Source: Streptomyces yangpuensis
GTDB lineage: Bacteria; Actinomycetota; Actinomycetes; Streptomycetales; Streptomycetaceae
DNA: 64,000 nucleotides
NCBI RefSeq assembly: GCF_001005295.1
Contig: NZ_LBMK01000006.1
Coordinates: 881-64,880, forward strand
Direction of reading: 5' to 3'
The position numbers were made by a program, and so were the translations under genes. Below are positions 34,020 through 42,763 of the stretch, piece by piece (position 1 is the stretch's first letter; each line of letters starts with the position of its first letter). The notes beneath the pieces were generated by a model. The model saw only the letters and a list, made by a program, of their open reading frames with translations. It did no database searches and had not been told where the DNA came from.

Positions 34020-36066
34020 TCGCCGGGTCGGAGACGCCCGGAGCGCCGGTCTCCACATGGCCGGCGAAGCGCCGCAGGAAGGTGGTGTCGAGGTCGGAGA
34101 CGACCTTGACGTCGTACCAGCGGCCCGTCGCGCCCAGGTCCACGGTGTGGGTGGCCGTGCCGCCGGCCGCGAGGCGGAAGGTCTGGGCGGCGCCGCCGTA
34201 GGCGTTGGTCACCGTGAGGTTGACGGCGGCCGTGCCGGTGTTGGTCATCGTCAGGGCCAGGTTGCCGGTGGCGGTGACGTGGCGGGCCGTGACCTCGGGG
34301 CCCGCCTTCTTCGCGGGGCCCTTCCAGGTGCGCAGGAAACCGTTGGGGCCCCACACCGTCAGGTCGATCCGGTTGCCGGTGGAGCTGCTGGTGGACCAGG
34401 TGTCGGAGAGGGTCTTGCCCGCCTCGACGGTGTAGGGCCAGGGGCCGTCCGTACGGTTGCCCGAGATGCTGTGGAAGTGCGCGCCCAGGGCCGGGCCGGA
34501 GGCGAAGGTGAGGGTGAACTTGCCGGTGGAGACGGTGCGGGCGCCGTCCACGTACGGGACGTAACCGAGCGCGCGGGTCGGTTTGGACCCGGCCTCCTGC
34601 GGGGGCAGGGCTCCGGTGGCGGGCGGCGTCGGGTGGTAGGACGGGTGGCGGTCCTTGTCCGGCGGGACGTACGCGGCCGTGGAGGGCAGCGCGGCGGGGG
34701 CGGCGTCGGCCCGGGTGAAGTCGAAGGCCGAGGTCAGGTCGCCGCAGACGGCGCGGCGCCACGGGGAGATGTTCGGTTCGTGCACCCCGAAGCGCTTCTC
34801 CATGAAGCGGATCACCGAGGTGTGGTCGAAGGTCTCGGAGCAGACGTAGCCGCCCTTGCTCCACGGGGACACCACGATCATCGGGACGCGCGGGCCGAGG
34901 CCGTACGGTCCGGCCGCGTAACCGCCGCCGCCCGCGTACAGGTCGCCCTTGACGTCGGCCGTGGACAGGCCCCAGGCGGAGGACGCCGGCGGGTACGGCG
35001 GGACCACGTGGTCGAAGAAGCCGTCGTTCTCGTCGTAGGTGATGAACAGGGCGGTCTTCGCCCACACCGCCGGGTTCGCCGTGAGGGCGTCCAGGACCTT
35101 GGAGATGTACCAGGCGCCGAAGTTCGTCGGCCAGTTGGAGTGCTCGCTGAACGCCTCGGGGGCGGCGATCCAGGAGACCTGGGGCAGCGTGCCGCCCACC
35201 ACGTCGGCGCGCAGCCGGTCGAAGTAGCCGTCGCCCGCCTTGACGTTCGTGCCGGTGCGGGCCTTCTCGTACAGGGGGCTGCCCGGCTGGGCGCCCCGGT
35301 AGCTGTTGAAGTACAGCAGGGAGTTGTCGCCGTAGTTGCCGCGGAAGGCGTCGTTGATCCAGCCCCAGGAGCCGGCGGCGTTCAGGCCGTCGCCGATGTC
35401 CTGGTAGACCTTCCAGGAGATCCCGGCGGACTCCAGGCGCTCGGGGTAGGTCTTCCATCCGTAGCCGAGTTCCTGGTTGCCCAGGACCGGGCCGCCGCCC
35501 ACGCCGTCGTTGCCGGTGTAGCCCGTCCACATGTAGTAGCGGTTCGGGTCCGTGGCGCCGATGAAGGAGCAGTGGTAGGCGTCGCACACCGTGAAGGCGT
35601 CGGCGAGGGCGTAGTGGAACGGGATGTCGTTCCGTGTCATGTACGACATGGTGGTGGCCGTCTTGGCCGGGATCCACTTGTCGTACTTGCCGTTGTTGTA
35701 GGCCTGGTGGCCGCCGGCCCAGTCGTGGTTCAGGCCGGTCAGGAACTGCATGCCGAGGTCTTCCACCTGCGGGTGGAAGGGCAGGATGTCCTTCGTGCCG
35801 TTCGACTGGTGGAAGACCGACTTGCCGTTGTCCTGGAGGACCGGCCGCGGGTCGCCGAAGCCCCGGACCCCCTTCATCGCGCCGAAGTAGTGGTCGAAGG
35901 ACCGGTTCTCCTGCATGAGGACGACGATGTGCTCGATGTCCTGGATCGTTCCGGTGGTGCCCTGGGCGGAGATGGCGGCGGCCCGCGCGATGCTGTCGTT
36001 CAGCATGGCGACGGCGGCCGTGCCACCGGCTATCTGCAGAAACCTGCGACGGTTGAGTTCTGCCAT
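34006..36066 (-). CDS. Phospholipase C, phosphocholine-specific type (acid phosphatase superfamily), Tat-exported
   Basis: A 686-residue exported hydrolase. The Tat signal NRRRFLQIAGGTAAVAM is at the N-terminus. The catalytic domain begins IEHIVVLMQENRSFDHYFGAMKGVRGFGDPR and includes LNHDWAGGHQ, ITYDENDGFFDHVVPP, RVPMIVVSPWSKGGYV and TFDHTSVIRFMEKRFGV, the metal and phosphate ligands of the PLC/AcpA family. Two C-terminal beta domains (from ~residue 500) match DUF756 repeats of this family. It would cleave phosphatidylcholine or related phosphodiesters outside the cell, possibly for phosphate or as a virulence-like factor. Start ATG 36066. No PhoP box was recognised upstream. Confidence 0.93.
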   Translation of the reverse strand: MAELNRRRFLQIAGGTAAVAMLNDSIARAAAISAQGTTGTIQDIEHIVVLMQENRSFDHYFGAMKGVRGFGDPRPVLQDNGKSVFHQSNGTKDILPFHPQVEDLGMQFLTGLNHDWAGGHQAYNNGKYDKWIPAKTATTMSYMTRNDIPFHYALADAFTVCDAYHCSFIGATDPNRYYMWTGYTGNDGVGGGPVLGNQELGYGWKTYPERLESAGISWKVYQDIGDGLNAAGSWGWINDAFRGNYGDNSLLYFNSYRGAQPGSPLYEKARTGTNVKAGDGYFDRLRADVVGGTLPQVSWIAAPEAFSEHSNWPTNFGAWYISKVLDALTANPAVWAKTALFITYDENDGFFDHVVPPYPPASSAWGLSTADVKGDLYAGGGGYAAGPYGLGPRVPMIVVSPWSKGGYVCSETFDHTSVIRFMEKRFGVHEPNISPWRRAVCGDLTSAFDFTRADAAPAALPSTAAYVPPDKDRHPSYHPTPPATGALPPQEAGSKPTRALGYVPYVDGARTVSTGKFTLTFASGPALGAHFHSISGNRTDGPWPYTVEAGKTLSDTWSTSSSTGNRIDLTVWGPNGFLRTWKGPAKKAGPEVTARHVTATGNLALTMTNTGTAAVNLTVTNAYGGAAQTFRLAAGGTATHTVDLGATGRWYDVKVVSDLDTTFLRRFAGHVETGAPGVSDPAIRTA

Positions 36067-36426
36067 GGGGTGACGACCTCTGGGGTGAGGAGGGGGGAGT
36101 CGAGGGGCGCCCCAAGGACAGCGGTCCCGGGGTACCGGACGGGGGTGTCTTCGTGACTCCGCGCGGTACACCTGGGGAACGGAAGGCGTTCCGGTGCGGC
36201 CCGGGGGCCCGGTGCCCCGCTGCTGCCTCGCCGCTGCCTCGCCCCTGCCTTGCCCCTGCCTTGCCCCTGGGAGGGTACGGCGCACCACGCGCCCCACAAC
36301 AGAAAACGAGAACGGGCCACTTGGCCGGAATACGGCGTTCCTACTCATCCGGGCCGTGCACCGGACCCCGGCGAACTGAGCATCCGTACTCAGGCCCGGA
36401 CGCACCCGCCTTGCCATCGTGGGGAC
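36067..36426. promoter_or_regulatory. Divergent region between phospholipase C and the condensing-enzyme operon
   Basis: This 360-base region has no gene. It holds short CTGCC(T)TGCCC-type repeats at about 36222-36270 and, 33 bases before the KASIII start, the inverted repeat CTGAG (36376-36380) N8 CTCAG (36389-36393) around CATCCGTA. The position suits an operator of the biosynthetic operon. A related TACTCATCCGGGC string occurs about 35 bases upstream. No firm -10/-35 pair was identified. Confidence 0.4.
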
Positions 36427-37449
36427 ATGTTCATCGAGCCGTGTGACCCGCCGCGCAGCGCCGGGCCGACCGCCGTCGGCAGCTTCCTGCCCGACGAGGC
36501 ACTCTCCTCGGAGGCCCTCCAGGCGGAGGTGGCGCGCCGCAGTGGCCTGACGCTGCCGCCGAGGCTGCTGACGCAGGCCACCGGGATCGTCTCCCGCCGT
36601 GTCGCGGGCGAGGGCGTGTACGCCTCCACGCTCGCCGTGGGCGCCGCCCGCCGGGCACTGGAATCCGCCTCCCTCTCCCCGCTCGACATCGACCTGCTGC
36701 TCTTCGCCTCCGCCTCCCGCGACATGGTCGAGCCCGCGACCGCGCACATCGTGCAGGCACAACTGGGCTCGCGGGCCCACGCCCTGGACGTCACCAACGC
36801 CTGCAACAGCTTCGTGAACGGCATCGACCTCGCCCGGTCCATGATCCTCGCGGGCCGGGCCCGGCGGGCCCTGGTGGTCACCGGCGAGACCCCGAGCCGG
36901 GCGGTGCGCAAGGACCCGTCCGGACTCGCGGAGCTGCGCGACGGGTTCGCCGGCTACACCTTCGGCGACGCGGGCGCGGCCGTCGTGGTGGAGGCCGTGG
37001 ACCGGGGCGGCATCCTCCACGTGGACACCGAGACCCACTCGGAGCACTGGGAGGTCGGCGGCATACCCGGCGGCGGTTCGCGGCACCCGCGCGGGGACGC
37101 CTACACCTATTTCCGCGGCGACGGGCACGAACTGCGCGGCGTCTTCGAGAAGGTGGGCACCGCCGTCATCGACCGGACGCTGCACCGCACGGGGATGGGC
37201 TGGGACGGCTTCGCCAAGGTCCTCGTCCACCAGGTGACGGTCCCCTACCTGGAGCGGTTCGCCGAACTGACCGGGGTGCCCGCCGACAAGCTGGTGGTGA
37301 CCGTGCCGGAGCTCGGCAACATCGCGAGCGCGAGCATCGGCGTACAGCTGGACCGCGTCTTCCCCGCACTGGCGCCGGGCGAACGGGTGCTGTTCGTCGG
37401 CCTGGGCGGCGGCATCAGCATCATGACGATGGTCTGGGAGAAGTCGTGA
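36427..37449 (+). CDS. KASIII/OleA-like condensing enzyme
   Basis: A 340-residue thiolase-fold enzyme. The triad is complete: Cys126 in DVTNACNSFVNG, His268 in VLVHQVTVPY and Asn298 in LGNIASASIG. Also seen are DIDLLLFASASRDMVEPATAH and the C-terminal GERVLFVGLGGGISIM. The Cys-Asn-Ser and VHQ contexts resemble 3-oxoacyl-ACP synthase III and OleA, which joins two fatty acyl-CoAs head to head. It is the first of five genes joined by overlaps: GT2 begins inside its stop codon (GTGA). An acyl-adenylating enzyme and an epimerase/reductase in the same operon match OleC and OleD roles, supporting an OleA-like or starter condensation (inference). Confidence 0.87.
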   Translation: MFIEPCDPPRSAGPTAVGSFLPDEALSSEALQAEVARRSGLTLPPRLLTQATGIVSRRVAGEGVYASTLAVGAARRALESASLSPLDIDLLLFASASRDMVEPATAHIVQAQLGSRAHALDVTNACNSFVNGIDLARSMILAGRARRALVVTGETPSRAVRKDPSGLAELRDGFAGYTFGDAGAAVVVEAVDRGGILHVDTETHSEHWEVGGIPGGGSRHPRGDAYTYFRGDGHELRGVFEKVGTAVIDRTLHRTGMGWDGFAKVLVHQVTVPYLERFAELTGVPADKLVVTVPELGNIASASIGVQLDRVFPALAPGERVLFVGLGGGISIMTMVWEKS

Positions 37450-38189
37450 GCCGCCTGTGGGTCGTGGTGCCCGCGCACGAGGAGGAGGCCCGGCTCGCGG
37501 ACACCCTGCGGGCGCTCGCCGCGCAGCGCGACCGGGACTTCACCCTTCTCGTCGTCGACAACGCCTCGGCGGACGGCACCGGGTCCGTCGCCCGGGAGTT
37601 CGCGGCGTCCGCGCCCTTCCCGGTGGAGGTGATAGAGGAACCCGAGAAGGGGGTCGGCTCCGCCGTGGACACCGGCTTCCGGTACGCGATCGGCCGCGGC
37701 GCGGCCCTCCTCGCCCGCACCGACGCCGACTGCCTGCCCCGGCCCGGCTGGACGGGCGCCGCGCGGACCGCGCTCACCCGCCGCCCCGGGCTCGTGTGCG
37801 GGCGGATCACGGCCCGCCGCGACGAGCACGGCCCGCTGGGCCGGGCCGGGTTCGGCGTGCTGGTGGCGCTCGCGGCGCTGTTCGGCCGGCTGCGGCCGCG
37901 GCACGCCCGCCGCCACGGCTACCGTGCGCCGTACCGCATGCACGCCGGGAACAACATGGCGATCACCGCCGAGCTGTACCTGGCCGTCGGCGGGATGCCA
38001 CGGCGCCCCTCCCCGACCGACCGCCTCTTCCTCAACGCCGTACGCCGCCACACCGACCGGATCGTCCACTGCCGGGAGATGGTCGTGGAGAACTCGACAC
38101 GGCGCCTGCGGGCCTACGGGCTCGCCGGCACCGCCCGCTGGTACCTGGACCAGGGCAGCGGGAAGCACGGAACGGACGACCCCCGCTGA
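37446..38189 (+). CDS. Family 2 (GT-A) glycosyltransferase
   Basis: A 247-residue GT2 enzyme: LWVVVPAHEEEARLADTLRAL start, LLVVDNASADGT, and ARTDADC in place of DxD for nucleotide-sugar and metal. Near the end are RLFLNAVRR and the basic loop; there is no membrane anchor, only one hydrophobic stretch (GVLVALAALFGRL). The GTG overlaps the preceding stop by four bases and its own TGA overlaps the next ATG (TGATG), so the three genes are translated together. It may attach a sugar to the acyl product of the operon (inference). Confidence 0.87.
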   Translation: MSRLWVVVPAHEEEARLADTLRALAAQRDRDFTLLVVDNASADGTGSVAREFAASAPFPVEVIEEPEKGVGSAVDTGFRYAIGRGAALLARTDADCLPRPGWTGAARTALTRRPGLVCGRITARRDEHGPLGRAGFGVLVALAALFGRLRPRHARRHGYRAPYRMHAGNNMAITAELYLAVGGMPRRPSPTDRLFLNAVRRHTDRIVHCREMVVENSTRRLRAYGLAGTARWYLDQGSGKHGTDDPR

Positions 38190-39670
38190 TGCTGGACCGA
38201 CTCGACCACGCCCTGCGCACCACCCGCCCCGAGCGGCCCGCCGTGCTCACCGCGACGCGTACCGGGGCACCCCGGGTGCGCGCCACCCGCGGCGAACTTG
38301 CCGAACTGGCCGCTGCGTTCGCCGCCGCCCTGCACGCGCGCGGGCTGCGCGCCGGGGACACCGTCGGCGTCGCGGTGCGCCCGGGCCCGCGGGCCCTCGC
38401 CGTCCTGCTCGCGCTGTGGCGGCTCGGACTGCGCGGGGCCGTCCTGGACCCGGGCGCCGGGCCCGACGTCCTGCGCGCCCGCCTCGCGCTGGCGCGGCCC
38501 GCGCTGGTCCTCGCCGACGCCGCCGCGCAGGCGGTGGCGGGCTGGGCCCGGCCGCTGGCCCGCCGGGCCGGGCTCGCGCTGCCCGGCCTGGCCGGCCTCG
38601 GGCCGGTGGCCACGGTCGGGCCCCGGCTGCCGGGGTGCGCGCCCGCGCTGGACCTGGGGGCGCCCCGGGTGGGTGTGCCGGCCCGGACCGCCGTGGACGG
38701 CGACGCCGACGCGGTGATCGTGTTCACCTCCGGGACCACCTCCCGGCCGCGGGCCGTAGTGCACACGCGGGCGAGCCTGTCGGCCGGCATGGACACGGTC
38801 TCCTCCCTGTTCGACGCCCCCGGGGACGAGCCGGTGCTCGGCGGCACCTTCTTCGTCCTCGTGCCCGCACTGACCCGGGGCGCCCCCGTGGCCCTGCCGG
38901 CCACAAGTACCCGTCTGCTGGCACGGCAGTTGGCGGGGCTGCGGCCCTGCGACACCTATCTGACCCCGCCGCGGCTGCGGGACGCGCTGGGGGCCGGCGC
39001 CCGCTTCCACGGCCGGGTGTGGACGGGGTCGGCGCCGGCCGGCGCCGGACTGCTGGAACGCGTACGGGACGCGGGCGCGGCCGAGGCCTGGGGCGTGTAC
39101 GCGCTCACCGAGCTGTTCCCCGCCGCGGCGGTCGAGTCCCGCGAGAAGTCCGCCTTCGACGCGGCCGGGGACCTGGTCGGGGCCCCGCTGCCGGGCGTAC
39201 GGGCCGAACGGGACGAGGCGGGACAGCTGCTGCTGGCCGGGCCGGCGGCCCGCCACCGCTACCTCGGGGAGGAGCCCGACCCGTGGGTGCGTACGGGCGA
39301 CCGGGCGCGGCTGGACGGCACGGGCCGCATCGTCCTGGAAGGCCGGTGCAAGGACATGGTGCTGCGCCGGGCCGAGAACATCTACCCCGGCCTGTACGAG
39401 CCCGCCCTGCACGTGCCGGGGGTGGAGCTGGCCGTGCTCGTCGGGATCCCGGCGGACGACGGCGACGAACGCCTCGTCGCCGTCGTACAGCCGCAGCGCG
39501 GCGCGGACGAACCGGCCCTGCGCGCGGCCCTGTCGGAGCCGGTCTCCCGCATGGGCACGGCCCGCCCGGACGAGGTCCTCCTGGCCCGGATCCCCCTGTC
39601 GGGGCGCTCCCGCAAACCGGACCGCGCGGCCACGTCCGCCCTGGCAGCCCGCCGCCTGTCCCGGCCATGA
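38189..39670 (+). CDS. AMP-dependent acyl-adenylating enzyme (OleC/acyl-CoA ligase type)
   Basis: A 493-residue ANL-superfamily enzyme. Phosphate loop VIVFTSGTTSRPRAVVHT (the usual PK is RA), the aromatic/acid A5 region WGVYALTELFP, A7 VRTGDRARLDGTGRIVLEGRCKDMVLRRAENIYPG, and the catalytic lysine in SGRSRKPDRAA. The N-terminal part is short and very Ala/Leu/Arg rich. It would activate a fatty acid as acyl-AMP; OleC members use the same fold to close a beta-lactone. The ATG overlaps the GT2 stop by one base. The gene is followed by a 363-base repetitive gap before the P450. Confidence 0.87.
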   Translation: MLDRLDHALRTTRPERPAVLTATRTGAPRVRATRGELAELAAAFAAALHARGLRAGDTVGVAVRPGPRALAVLLALWRLGLRGAVLDPGAGPDVLRARLALARPALVLADAAAQAVAGWARPLARRAGLALPGLAGLGPVATVGPRLPGCAPALDLGAPRVGVPARTAVDGDADAVIVFTSGTTSRPRAVVHTRASLSAGMDTVSSLFDAPGDEPVLGGTFFVLVPALTRGAPVALPATSTRLLARQLAGLRPCDTYLTPPRLRDALGAGARFHGRVWTGSAPAGAGLLERVRDAGAAEAWGVYALTELFPAAAVESREKSAFDAAGDLVGAPLPGVRAERDEAGQLLLAGPAARHRYLGEEPDPWVRTGDRARLDGTGRIVLEGRCKDMVLRRAENIYPGLYEPALHVPGVELAVLVGIPADDGDERLVAVVQPQRGADEPALRAALSEPVSRMGTARPDEVLLARIPLSGRSRKPDRAATSALAARRLSRP

Positions 39671-40033
39671 CGCGGGGCCGGGCGTGGCCCGGTGCAAGCC
39701 CGGGGCCGGGCGTGGCCCAGTGCGGGGCCGGGGCCGGGCATGGCCCGCGCCCGGCGGTGGCCCGATGCGAGCCCGGCGCGGCCCGGTACGAGCCCCAGGC
39801 GGGGGCGCGGTGCGGGCCTGGCACCGGCCCTTGCCCTGGCCCTGGCGGGGCCGTACCGGCAGCGGCCCCCATCCCGGCCTGGGACTCAGCCGCCGGGCCG
39901 AATCCTGGCCGCCAGGCCGGAACCGGGCCGCCGGACTAGGAACTGCGGCGCGTGGCCGCTGCCGACCTCCGACCTTCCGCCCCCCGCAGTCCCTTCCTTC
40001 CCCCGCCCACCCGTCCCAGGAGGTACGTCCTCG
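39671..40033. repeat. Low-complexity GC-rich repeat region between ligase and P450 genes
   Basis: The gap has no gene. Its first half consists of irregular copies of a GGGGCCGGGCGTGGCCC-like unit (for example around 39673-39690, 39700-39716 and 39722-39745), then CTGGCC/GGGCC runs. Short open frames through it lack coding-type codon use. A strong ribosome site AGGAGGT lies at its right end before the P450 ATG. Confidence 0.6.
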
Positions 40034-41239
40034 ATGAACCCCACGTCCCATGCCCAGGCGCGGCGCCGCGACCGCCGGGTCTACCTGGGCGGGCACCCCC
40101 TGCTGTTCGGGCTGCTCGCCGCGACGCGCGGACGGCCCGTCCGCCGGATCGGCGGCACCCTGCTGGTGCACGGGGCCGAGGCCTACCGGGAGGCCCTGAC
40201 CCGGCTGCCCCTCGACCGGACGGCGGCCGGCACCACGGGCGGCGCGGCGCGCTCCGCGCTGGCGGGCGAGGGCGGCGTGCTCTTCGATCAGGAGGGCGGC
40301 GGGCACCGGGCCGGCCGGCGGGACCTCGCGGCCGGCCTCGGCGCGGCCGGCGTGGAGGAGCTGCGGGCGCGGTGGCAGCCCCTGCTCGCGGCCCGCCTCG
40401 CGCCGCTCGCCGCGGGCCGGGAGGTGGACCTCGTCGAGCTGGCCCGGGAACTGTCGGGGACGGTGGTGTGCGCCCTGCTGGGCTCCGGCGCCGACCCGTG
40501 CGAGGTCGCGCGGGCCGCCGCCGAGGCGGCGGCCGCCTCCGTGCGCAGCCACCTGCCCGGCCCGCGCCGCCCGCGCGCGGAGGCCGCCGCGGTCCGGGCC
40601 GCCGCCCGGCTGCGGGACCTGCTGGCCCCGCCGGGGGCACCGGCCGGTGGGCCCGTCGGCCCTCAGGACGGCTCGGTGGCGTCCGGTGCGCGCGCCGGCG
40701 AGGCGGCGGAGAACGGCGGTGCGGCGGACCGGCCGGGCCCCGCCGACGGCGCGTCGGCCGCGATGGTGGCGGTGGCCGCCGTGAACACCACCGTGGCCGC
40801 GCTGCCGCGGGCCGTGGCCTGGTGCGCCGACGCCGGACTGTGGGACCAGGCCGCCGACGAGGCGCTGCGCCCGGCGCTGGCGGCCGAGTTGCTGCGGGTC
40901 ACGGCGGCCTCGCCGCTGCTGCCGCGGGTGGCCGCCGCGGACGGCACGGTCGGCGGCTGCCCGGTGCGGGGCGGTGACCGGCTGCTGCTGGTCGCCCGGC
41001 ACGCGGCGGACGCGCACCGCCGCGACCCGGACGCCCGTCGGCCCGCGGAACCGGCGCGGTCCCGGCTGGTGTTCGGGGTGGGGGCGCACGCGTGTCCCGG
41101 GGCCCGGCTGGCCTCCGTCCAGCTGGCCGACGTACTGGCGGCGCTGGCCCCGCACCGGCCGGTGGTGACGCGGGCCCGGGTGGACCGGGGTGCGGCGCTG
41201 CCGGGCTGGCGGACGCTGTGCGTACGGGCGGCGTCATGA
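40034..41239 (+). CDS. Cytochrome P450
   Basis: A 401-residue P450. The heme loop is RLVFGVGAHACPGARLA (Cys354), with ELLR serving as the ExxR of helix K. The oxygen-binding I-helix is poorly conserved: AVAAVNTTVAAL has no acidic residue before the Thr. A Gly/Ala/Pro insert of about 40 residues (GAPAGGPVGPQDG...) lies before it. Identity to well-known families is low. Translation starts at ATG 40034 with the AGGAGGT site. The epimerase gene overlaps its stop (ATGA). It probably hydroxylates the acyl chain or sugar product of the operon (inference); the unusual I-helix could mean peroxide use or loss of activity. Confidence 0.85.
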   Translation: MNPTSHAQARRRDRRVYLGGHPLLFGLLAATRGRPVRRIGGTLLVHGAEAYREALTRLPLDRTAAGTTGGAARSALAGEGGVLFDQEGGGHRAGRRDLAAGLGAAGVEELRARWQPLLAARLAPLAAGREVDLVELARELSGTVVCALLGSGADPCEVARAAAEAAAASVRSHLPGPRRPRAEAAAVRAAARLRDLLAPPGAPAGGPVGPQDGSVASGARAGEAAENGGAADRPGPADGASAAMVAVAAVNTTVAALPRAVAWCADAGLWDQAADEALRPALAAELLRVTAASPLLPRVAAADGTVGGCPVRGGDRLLLVARHAADAHRRDPDARRPAEPARSRLVFGVGAHACPGARLASVQLADVLAALAPHRPVVTRARVDRGAALPGWRTLCVRAAS

Positions 41240-42195
41240 TCGCGGTCACGGGCGCGAGCGGCTTCTGCGGCGGGCACGTGGCGCGCGCCGCCGCCGCGGC
41301 CGGTGCGCGCGTGGTGGGCCTGGGGCGCAGGCCGGGCCCGGTGGGCGCGCACCGGTTCTGGGACGCGGCCTCCGGCGACCCGGACCTCACCGGGGTGGAC
41401 ATCGTCGTGCACTGCGCGGCGGCGGTCGGCGACCCCTCCCCCGGTTCCGCGGCGGAGGCCCTGATGCACGAGGTCAACGTCGTCGGCACCGAGCGGCTGA
41501 TGCGGGCCGCCGCGGGCCGGCCGGTGGTGTGGGTGAGCAGCGCCAGTGTCTACGACCCGCGGCTCGACCGCTCGCTGGTCGGCGAGGACCATCCGCGCGC
41601 CGGCCAGCTGAACGCCTACGGCCGTACGAAGGCGGCGGGCGAGGCCCTGGCGCTGGCCGCCGGGGCGGTGGTGCTGCGCCCGCGGGCCGTGTACGGGCCG
41701 GGCGACACCACGCTGCTGCCCCGGCTGCTGTCCCGGGTCCGCGCGGGCACCCTGCTGCTGCCGGGCCCGGACGTGCGGCTGAGCCTGACGGCCGTGGAGA
41801 ACCTGGCGGAGGCCTGCCTCGCGGCCGCGGCCTGGCCGCCGGGGGCGTACAACGTCGCCGACGGCGAGCCGTACGAACGTGACGCCGCGGTCCGCTCGGT
41901 GCTGGACGCGCACGGCGTCCGGGCCCGCATCCGGCACCTGCCGCTGCGGCTGGCCCGTACGGCGGCCCGGGTCGCGGAGGCCCTGCCGACCGCCGAACCG
42001 GCCCTCAGCCGCTACGCGGTGGACCAGCTGGCGCACCCGGTGGTCCTGGACCTGACCCGCGCCCGCTCCCGGGGCTGGAGCCCGCACCGCACCCTGGCGG
42101 ACCACCTGGCGGACGCCCGGCCGGGCGGGAGCGAGGGCGGTGGCCGGGTGGTCAGCCGGGGACGGCCGTGGGGGTCTGCTCCGCACGGTCGATGA
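41236..42195 (+). CDS. NAD-dependent epimerase/dehydratase (extended SDR; OleD-like)
   Basis: A 319-residue extended SDR. Nucleotide motif IAVTGASGFCGGHVARAAA, then VVWVSSASVYDP, active-site YGRTKAAGE (YxxxK), and LRPRAVYGPGDTTLLP. The layout matches NAD-dependent epimerases and 3-beta-hydroxysteroid dehydrogenase/OleD reductases. In OleABCD, OleD reduces the 2-alkyl-3-keto acid made by OleA before OleC acts; the same order of chemistry is possible here with the KASIII-like and ligase genes. ATGA overlap with the P450. The last 44 bases overlap the convergent conservon GTPase gene. Confidence 0.87.
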   Translation: MIAVTGASGFCGGHVARAAAAAGARVVGLGRRPGPVGAHRFWDAASGDPDLTGVDIVVHCAAAVGDPSPGSAAEALMHEVNVVGTERLMRAAAGRPVVWVSSASVYDPRLDRSLVGEDHPRAGQLNAYGRTKAAGEALALAAGAVVLRPRAVYGPGDTTLLPRLLSRVRAGTLLLPGPDVRLSLTAVENLAEACLAAAAWPPGAYNVADGEPYERDAAVRSVLDAHGVRARIRHLPLRLARTAARVAEALPTAEPALSRYAVDQLAHPVVLDLTRARSRGWSPHRTLADHLADARPGGSEGGGRVVSRGRPWGSAPHGR

Positions 42196-42763
42196 GGACG
42201 TCGAGGAGGGCGAGCAGGGAGGCGCGGACGTCCGTGCGGGAGCGGGCGTCGAGCATCAGGACGGGGGTGCCCGGGTCGCGCAGGTGCAGGGCCGCCGCGA
42301 TCTCCTCGGCGGTGTAGGGCTGTTCGCCGTGGAAGCAGTTCGCGCCGACGACGAAGGGCAGGCCTCGGCTCTCGAAGAAGTCGACGGCCGGGAAGCTGCG
42401 GTCGAGGCGCCGCGTGTCGACCAGCACGATCGCCCCGAGGGCGCCGTTCAGGAGGTCGTCCCACATGAACCAGAAGCGTTCCTGGCCCGGTGTGCCGAAC
42501 AGGTAGAGGACGACTCCGGCGTCGGTGAGGGTGATCCGGCCGAAGTCCATCGCCACGGTGGTGAGGGTCTTGGACTCGATGCCCGCGAGGTCGTCGACGC
42601 CGACGCCCGCGGCCGTCAGCCGCTCCTCCGTCCGCAGCGGCTCGATCTCGGAGATCGTCTCCACCAGGGTGGTCTTGCCGACCCCGAATCCACCGGCGAC
42701 GAGGATCTTGACCGGGTCCGGTTCCCCGGAGTCGGGCGGGGCGGGCGTGTCATATCCGGGCAA
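42152..42763 (-). CDS. cvnD: Conservon small GTPase-like ATP/GTP-binding protein CvnD
   Basis: A 203-residue Ras/MglA-like protein, the fourth conservon component. Motifs: P-loop VKILVAGGFGVGKTTLVETISEIEPLRTEE, switch segment VAMDFGRITL, GTPGQERFWFMWDDLL, and NKxD replaced by VGANCFHGEQ. Its start codon is TTG (42763), inside the end of cvnC. In conservons the sensor-like CvnA, roadblock CvnB, DUF742 CvnC and CvnD form a membrane-associated signalling complex resembling a eukaryotic G-protein system. Which signal this copy senses is unknown. Confidence 0.92.
   Translation of the reverse strand: MPGYDTPAPPDSGEPDPVKILVAGGFGVGKTTLVETISEIEPLRTEERLTAAGVGVDDLAGIESKTLTTVAMDFGRITLTDAGVVLYLFGTPGQERFWFMWDDLLNGALGAIVLVDTRRLDRSFPAVDFFESRGLPFVVGANCFHGEQPYTAEEIAAALHLRDPGTPVLMLDARSRTDVRASLLALLDVLIDRAEQTPTAVPG

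Noticed and set aside
34006..36066. Phospholipase C as part of the biosynthetic operon
   Set aside because: It is on the opposite strand and separated by a 360-base gap; it is only a neighbour.
36067..36426. PhoP box upstream of phospholipase C
   Set aside because: No run of GTTCAC-like units at 11-base spacing was found; only GC-rich short repeats.
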